Shown piece by piece: positions 59,665 to 64,000 of a stretch of DNA of 64,000 nt; positions within the stretch are counted from its first letter, which is position 1; each line of letters opens with the position of its first letter. This DNA comes from Martinezella multihospitum (GTDB taxonomy: Bacteria > Pseudomonadota > Alphaproteobacteria > Rhizobiales > Rhizobiaceae). The notes beneath the pieces are model-generated. The model searched no databases. It was given only the letters and a program-made list of their open reading frames with translations, and was not told the DNA's origin. Where the stretch lies: positions 1-64,000 of the forward strand of contig NZ_FMAG01000005.1 of NCBI RefSeq assembly GCF_900094585.1, read 5' to 3'. A program made the position numbers and the translations under genes.

Positions 59665-60687
59665 TTAACGCCGCCAGCGACGGCCTTCTGTCGCAAGGCC
59701 GAAGTTTGTCGGCTTGCGGGCATAGGTCGCAAGACCGGAAAGCGCGGCAAGCGGATTGACGACCACGTGCGTGGGGATCGTCTTCATCAATTCCGTGTGT
59801 GGTGCCTTGTCCTCGAAGGCGGCGCGGAATTCCGGCTTCTGCAGCGCCGGCAGGATCTTCTGCGGGATGCCGCCGGAAAGAAAGACGCCGCCGCGCGCCA
59901 TGAAGATCATGGCGATATCGCCGGCGACGCGGCCGAGATAGGTGACGAACAGCGTCAGCGTCTCCTCGGCCTGCTTGTTGGTGCCGGCAAGCGCATGGTT
60001 GGTGATGTCGGCCGGCTCCTTCAGGCTCGGCTCGATGCTGTCGGCTGCGCAGATGGCATGATAAATATTCTGGAGGCCGCGGCCGCAGATCACCTGTTCA
60101 GCAGAGATGCGGCCTTCGATGGGTTCCAGATGCGGCCAGATCTGCAGGTCGCGTTCCGTGCGCGGCCCGAGATCGATATGGCCGCCTTCGCCCGGCACCG
60201 GCACCCATTGATGCTGGGTATGAACCAGACCGCCGACGCCAAGACCGGTGCCCGGCCCGAGCACGGCGCGCGATGCAATCATGTTCCCGGATGCTTTGCC
60301 GATGGTTTGGCGATGCTCGTCGGAAATCTCGGCGATCGCGAGCGCCTGCGCCTCGAAATCGTTGATGACGAGCACGTCCTCGATGCCGAGATTGGCGATC
60401 ATCGTCTTCGGACGGATCACCCAATCGCAATTCGTCAACGGAATCTCGTCACCCTGCACGGGACCTGCCATGGCGAGAATTGCCGAGCGGGGTCGGACCT
60501 TGCTGTTTTCAAGGGCGAGTTTGATCGCATCGTCGATCGTCGCGAAATTCGCCGTTTGCACGACCGGAAAATGCTCCTGTTCGGAGTCCGCATCGACGAG
60601 GATGGAAAAGCGCGCATTGGTGCCGCCGATATCGCCGATCAGGATTGGGAAAGGCAGGGGGGCATCGCTGTGATTGAGCTCGGGCAT
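59665..60687 (-). CDS. glk: Glucokinase
   Basis: A 340-residue proteobacterial-type glucokinase. Phosphate-1 motif FPILIGDIGGTNARFSI, catalytic DWVIRPK and INDFEAQALAI, GPGTGLGVGGLV (adenosine), EGGHIDLGPRT, and ARGGVFLSGGIPQKIL. Phosphorylates glucose to glucose 6-phosphate in the cytoplasm. The gene follows mgsA by 34 bases; these sit together in several rhizobia. Confidence 0.95.
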   Translation of the reverse strand: MPELNHSDAPLPFPILIGDIGGTNARFSILVDADSEQEHFPVVQTANFATIDDAIKLALENSKVRPRSAILAMAGPVQGDEIPLTNCDWVIRPKTMIANLGIEDVLVINDFEAQALAIAEISDEHRQTIGKASGNMIASRAVLGPGTGLGVGGLVHTQHQWVPVPGEGGHIDLGPRTERDLQIWPHLEPIEGRISAEQVICGRGLQNIYHAICAADSIEPSLKEPADITNHALAGTNKQAEETLTLFVTYLGRVAGDIAMIFMARGGVFLSGGIPQKILPALQKPEFRAAFEDKAPHTELMKTIPTHVVVNPLAALSGLATYARKPTNFGLATEGRRWRR

Positions 60688-60721
60688 GGCCAGGTCCGTG
60701 GTCTGCCGCCGGCAAGGCGGA

Positions 60722-61102
60722 TTAATGGTTCAGTGTTTTGATCAGCCGCTCGGCAGTGGATTCGTTGAGCGCCATCGGAATGTCGTAGAGAACGGCAAGC
60801 CGCGTCAATGCCTTCACGTCGACATCGTGCGGCATGGGCGTGAGGGGATCGATGAAGAAGACGAGCATGTCGATCTCGCCGGTGGCGATGAGAGCGCCGA
60901 TCTGCTGGTCGCCACCGAGCGGGCCGCTTTTCAGACGAGTGACCTTGAGGTCGGGGCAGGCATCAAGCACGCGGCCGCCCGTCGTGCCGGTCGCAACGAT
61001 AGTCCAACCGGCAAGGGCTGCCTGGTTGCGCCGTGCGAACTCCGCCATCGCATCCTTTTTCTGATCGTGCGCGATCAATGCGATGCATTTGCTGCCGGCC
61101 AT
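60722..61102 (-). CDS. mgsA: Methylglyoxal synthase
   Basis: A 126-residue enzyme converting dihydroxyacetone phosphate to methylglyoxal and phosphate. Recognised by CIALIAHDQKKDAM, GTTGGRVLDA, KSGPLGGDQQIGALI (catalytic Asp) and FFIDPLTPMPHDVDVKAL (catalytic His/Asp region). It lies upstream of glk, so a stress or by-pass function for triose phosphate sits next to glucose entry. First gene of the minus-strand run ending at gpmA, with 98 bases to the mepA stop. Confidence 0.95.
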   Translation of the reverse strand: MAGSKCIALIAHDQKKDAMAEFARRNQAALAGWTIVATGTTGGRVLDACPDLKVTRLKSGPLGGDQQIGALIATGEIDMLVFFIDPLTPMPHDVDVKALTRLAVLYDIPMALNESTAERLIKTLNH

Positions 61103-61200
61103 GAAATCTTGCTCCGCCCGATGTTTTCAATCGATTTATTCGCCTTCTATACTAAGGGCGCGCGTTTTGAAAGACTGCCTCGGCAAGGACTGTTCGGGGC

Positions 61201-62226
61201 TCACTGCTGCGGAATTTGGCCGGGTGGCGTATCGCCTGAGGCCGGCATTGCGTTCGTATCGGCCGAAGCGGCCGCACCCTTGGCGGCAGGACGCGCGGAA
61301 GCCACAGTGGGTGCCGCCAACACGGCCTGGCAGGCCTTGGGCAGATCCGCAACCATGACCTCGCGCGGCTTTTGTGGCGGCTTGTCGCTGGGCTTCGGCT
61401 TGGCCCAGGGCTCCGGCCCGAACCACCAGGCAAGTGTCTTGTCGCAGCCATCGCCTGCGGCGACCGGCGCCTGCCCCGTGCAGCCGACCGAGCCGGCGGG
61501 GCAGCGGAGGCGGATATGGAAATGCGAGTCGTGCCCATATTCCGGCCGAAGCTTGCCGAGATTGCTGCGGTCGCCCGTCCATGTCTCGCACATCTTCTTC
61601 TTGATCGCCGGGTTGACGAAGATGCGCTCGACCTCCGGATAGCTCGCCGCGCGCATCAAAAGGCGGGCATGCGCCGGCGTCCAGACTTTGTCGTTGATGG
61701 TCAGGAACTTGTCCTTGGCGAGCATGGTGGTGAACGGCAAAGCTTCGCGCTCGTCCGCCGTCATCTTGCGCCGGGGCATCGGCGTCAGCCAGACGTCGGC
61801 GTCGAGGCCGATCTGATGCGAGGCATGGCCGTTGAACATCGGGCCGCCGCGCGGCTGCGAGATATCGCCGACGAGCAGGCCCGGCCAGCCGTCATTCTTG
61901 GCCGCATCGCGCGAGAGGCGTTCGAGCAGACCGATCGTTTCCGGCCGGCCCCAGCGGCGATTGCGCGACAGGCGCATGGCCTGCCATGTTGGCCCATCGG
62001 TTGGCAGCGCGACTGCGCCGCCAAGGCAACCCTTGGCATAGAAGCCGATCGATTGCGGCGGTCCCTGCGTCGGCAGCGTTACGGCTCCGAAAACAGCCTT
62101 GGCGCTGCCGGGCGAAGGGGTAGCCTGCTGTGCCAGCGCATCGCTGGCGATAAGGCCCATCCCGATCGAGGTGGCGAGGGAAAGTTTGCCGATCGTTCGA
62201 AAGGCGTGAGCCAGAAGTGAAGCCAT
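61201..62226 (-). CDS. mepA: Penicillin-insensitive murein endopeptidase
   Basis: A 341-residue periplasmic LAS-type metallopeptidase. Signal peptide (FRTIGKLSLATSIGMGLIASDALAQ), HxxGxxxD motif in GHASHQIGLDADVWL, HxH in GHDSHFHIRLRCP, and a conserved Cys set (KGCLGG, MCETW, LRCPAGSVGC, GDGC). It cleaves D-alanyl-meso-diaminopimelyl crosslinks. AAGGAT precedes the ATG. The C-terminal 60 residues are Pro/Ala/Ser rich and longer than in the E. coli protein, with no known role. Confidence 0.94.
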   Translation of the reverse strand: MASLLAHAFRTIGKLSLATSIGMGLIASDALAQQATPSPGSAKAVFGAVTLPTQGPPQSIGFYAKGCLGGAVALPTDGPTWQAMRLSRNRRWGRPETIGLLERLSRDAAKNDGWPGLLVGDISQPRGGPMFNGHASHQIGLDADVWLTPMPRRKMTADEREALPFTTMLAKDKFLTINDKVWTPAHARLLMRAASYPEVERIFVNPAIKKKMCETWTGDRSNLGKLRPEYGHDSHFHIRLRCPAGSVGCTGQAPVAAGDGCDKTLAWWFGPEPWAKPKPSDKPPQKPREVMVADLPKACQAVLAAPTVASARPAAKGAAASADTNAMPASGDTPPGQIPQQ

Positions 62227-62381
62227 ACATATCCTTGAAAGGCGGTCGGCATTAGCCGAAGTGATTTGCGGCGAGACTATCCTGAAAAAGGATGGAAGTG
62301 AATCCGCGGCAATCACGGAGGCAATCACGGATGGTCGATTGGCGGCCGCCCTTGCTTGCATGGACCATCACATCGGACGGA

Positions 62382-62951
62382 TCAGTTCGCCAGAATTTCC
62401 TCAGTCTTGCGGATGCGCGACAGCCGCGGCAAGACCTTCGTGCAGGCGAAATCCTGCATGTCCTGCGAGAAGGTCGTCACGGCATCTTCGGCGACGATGA
62501 CGGCATAATTTGCCGCAAAGGCATCGCGCACCGTCGCTTCGACACCGAAATTGGTGGCGACACCGGTTAGGATCAGCGTCCTGATGCCGCGGCGGCGAAG
62601 CTGCAGATCCAGTTCCGTGCCGTAAAAGGCGCTCCACTGGCGCTTGACGATGGCGACATCGGGTGTCAGCGCTGCCATCTCGGCCGGAGCTTCGAGCGCG
62701 GCCGGCGGCAAACCTCCTGGGGGAAGCGCAAAGCTTTCGTCTGTCGGCTGATTGACAGCATCGGCATAGTCTGCGGAAAATCCGACCGTCACGAAAACGG
62801 TCGTTCCGCCATCGGCTTTCAATTTGTTTGCGATGGCGACCGTATTGGTGACGATCTGCTGGGCGGAGTAGGGTGCGAGCGGCCGGCTTAGGACGAGGCC
62901 TTGCAGGTCGATGGAAACGAGAGCGGTGGTTTTGGGGTCGTAAAGTGACAT
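62382..62951 (-). CDS. Isochorismatase-fold hydrolase without the Cys nucleophile
   Basis: A 189-residue cysteine-hydrolase-superfamily protein. Catalytic Asp in ALVSIDLQ and Lys in AIVKRQWSAFYGTELD are present, but the place of the nucleophilic Cys reads GVATNFGVEATVRDA, so Gly replaces it. This subclass resembles true isochorismatases (PhzD/EntB), which use the Asp only. Fold is clear; substrate is not. Divergent from a TetR gene with two palindromes between them, so the two are probably regulator and target. Confidence 0.88.
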   Translation of the reverse strand: MSLYDPKTTALVSIDLQGLVLSRPLAPYSAQQIVTNTVAIANKLKADGGTTVFVTVGFSADYADAVNQPTDESFALPPGGLPPAALEAPAEMAALTPDVAIVKRQWSAFYGTELDLQLRRRGIRTLILTGVATNFGVEATVRDAFAANYAVIVAEDAVTTFSQDMQDFACTKVLPRLSRIRKTEEILAN

Positions 62952-62973
62952 CGCGCGGTAGCTCCATAAAACA

Positions 62974-63012
62974 TGAGGGTATCCTCACAATGGAAATATG
63001 AGGATGGCCTCA
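62974..63012. promoter_or_regulatory. Two candidate TetR operator palindromes
   Basis: TGAGGGTATCCTCA (62974-62987) and TGAGGATGGCCTCA (62999-63012) share arms TGAGG-N4-CCTCA, centre-to-centre 25 bases. They lie in the 46-base gap between the divergent isochorismatase-fold and TetR genes; the second overlaps the TetR ATG. Twin sites suit an autoregulated TetR repressor also controlling the neighbour. Confidence 0.75.
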
Positions 63013-63624
63013 CAAGAATCAAGTGAAGAATTGAAGACGCGCACGCCGAAGCGGCAGCGCGGTCATGATCGCGTCGTCATACTGCTGGAGGCGGCCGCAA
63101 AGGTTTTCGCGCGCAAGGGCTATGATGCGGCAACGATGACGGAGATTGCGGCCGAGGCAAATTCCTCCATCGGCTCGCTCTATCAGTTCTTCCCGACCAA
63201 GCCCCTGCTTGCCGAAGCGCTGCATATCGAACGGCTGGAGCGATTGAAGGCCGGGCTTCGGGACATGGCGGAACGGAGCACCGGCTTTTCGGCAGCCGAT
63301 AGCGGCGAGGCGATCTTCCATGCGCTCGGTACCTTCATGGAGGAATATCCGGAATTTTCGGTGCTGGCGGGGCGCCGCGATATTCCCAAGGAGCGCAAGG
63401 CGCGCTCACGGGCAGAGCTGAAGGAGCTGATCGCTGGCGTCCTCAGGCAGGCGCAACCGCCGATATCCGACGATATCGCGCTGATGTCGGGCATCGTGCT
63501 CGAACTGCTGCGCATCGTCGTCGCCGTCGCCGCCGAACCTGATGCTGCCGAGGACCGCCGCGTCGCCGGCGAATTGCGGCTGATGTTGCGTAAACGTCTT
63601 GAAGAAGCTGCGGCAAAGGGTTGA
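62998..63624 (+). CDS. TetR family transcriptional regulator
   Basis: A 208-residue TetR protein. HTH: ILLEAAAKVFARKGYDAATM, TEIAAEANSSIGSLYQFFPTKPLLAEAL. The N-terminal MRMASQESSEELKTRTPKRQR is basic and of uncertain start (ATG 62998 or 63004). The ligand domain is unspecific. The arrangement with twin palindromes at 62974-63012 suggests it represses itself and the divergent hydrolase gene. Confidence 0.92.
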   Translation: MRMASQESSEELKTRTPKRQRGHDRVVILLEAAAKVFARKGYDAATMTEIAAEANSSIGSLYQFFPTKPLLAEALHIERLERLKAGLRDMAERSTGFSAADSGEAIFHALGTFMEEYPEFSVLAGRRDIPKERKARSRAELKELIAGVLRQAQPPISDDIALMSGIVLELLRIVVAVAAEPDAAEDRRVAGELRLMLRKRLEEAAAKG

Positions 63625-63732
63625 ATCCCGGAGACCGTCTTCGGCCTCTTTACGAAGAGGTGAGTTATTGCGTCCTGTTTTTTGCCCTCATTTGCCTTAT
63701 GCTGATTCTCGAAAAATCACAGGAGATCATGG

Positions 63733-64000
63733 ATGGCATTGTCGCGGTTGAAAGCAGGCTTGGTCGTTTCTCTTTTTTGCCTGCTGGCAATGCCTCTATC
63801 CTCGAAAGCCGAAGAGCCGCAATTCCGCATCGGCACGGCCATTCTCGGCGACCTCAAATACCAGCCCGGTTTCAAGCATTTCGATTACGTCAATCCGGAT
63901 GCGCCGAAGGGTGGCGAGGTGAAGCTGTCGAGTGAAGGCACGTTCGACACGCTCAATCCGGTATTGTTCAAAGGAAACCCCGCCAGTGGATTGTCGATGG
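63733..64000 (+). CDS. YejA-like peptide/oligopeptide-binding protein (5' part, cut by window end)
   Basis: The first 89 codons of a family 5 extracellular solute-binding protein. AGGAG lies 7 bases before the ATG. MALSRLKAGLVVSLFCLLAM then PLSSKAEE is a signal peptide; the mature part has FKHFDYVNPDAPKGGEVKLS and TFDTLNPV, the N-terminal signature of YejA-type microcin C/peptide-binding proteins, where the rest of the yejABEF operon usually follows. The gene has no stop before the window ends, so it was missed by a whole-frame search. Confidence 0.85.
   Translation, partial: MALSRLKAGLVVSLFCLLAMPLSSKAEEPQFRIGTAILGDLKYQPGFKHFDYVNPDAPKGGEVKLSSEGTFDTLNPVLFKGNPASGLSM

Overview
The window looks like chromosomal DNA of a Rhizobium-type alphaproteobacterium (Hyphomicrobiales). 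The evidence is GC-rich coding with alphaproteobacterial start sites, a Ros/MucR-type zinc-finger regulator, a CbtB-CbtA cobalt transporter behind a cobalamin riboswitch, a complete rhizobial-style C-P lyase locus, an alpha-r14-like small RNA, and several families of palindromic intergenic repeats typical of rhizobia. Genus is an inference from gene content, not from a marker gene. No rRNA, tRNA, CRISPR array, prophage or intact insertion sequence was seen.

Layout, 0-12 kb: an HxlR regulator; a four-gene polyamine/iron-type ABC importer on the minus strand (559-4323); a divergent adenine deaminase-like amidohydrolase (4650-6527); a sugar-phosphate isomerase-like TIM barrel; an EAL-domain protein followed by a Fis-type HTH protein and a MucR-like regulator; then a Pit phosphate transporter. 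12-23.5 kb: a small GCG/CRPN secreted protein; the cobalt operon cbtB-cbtA-orf under a compact B12 riboswitch, with a divergent histidine phosphatase; a 35-residue small membrane protein; the cyoABCD quinol oxidase operon with a SURF1 gene; an MFS transporter; and lrgA-lrgB with a divergent LysR regulator.

23.5-38.5 kb: a ferric-iron type ABC importer (binding protein, repeats plus hairpin, permease, ATPase), followed by metabolic hydrolases (M20 amidohydrolase, HSL-type esterase, nucleoside hydrolase, M20 dipeptidase), a membrane MHYT-GGDEF-EAL protein, a LysR/glutathione S-transferase divergent pair, an IS5-type transposase relic and a MarR regulator. 38.5-42.1 kb: a probable alpha-r14 sRNA, polA, and a 220-bp nested inverted-repeat element.

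42.1-56 kb: the phosphonate locus, all on the minus strand except its repressor. Divergent from phnF (+) runs phnG-H-I-J-K-L and a hexapeptide acyltransferase, then an inserted flavin-type oxidase gene, then phnC-D-E1-E2, a DUF1045 gene, phnM and phnN. Together they import phosphonates, load them on ribose triphosphate, cleave the C-P bond and recycle the sugar to PRPP. A perfect 18-bp palindrome in the phnG/phnF gap is a likely PhnF operator and a Pho-box-like repeat lies upstream of phnC.

56-64 kb: central metabolism and envelope genes on the minus strand (mgsA, glk, an MsbA-like ABC exporter, dapB, gpmA; separately mepA), an isochorismatase-fold hydrolase divergent from a TetR regulator with two matching palindromes between them, and the start of a YejA-like peptide-binding protein cut by the window end. 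The window is mostly well-known biology; the least explained items are the nested repeat after polA, the oxidase gene inside the phn locus, the third gene of the cobalt operon, the EAL/Fis/MucR regulator trio, and the CHG histidine phosphatase.
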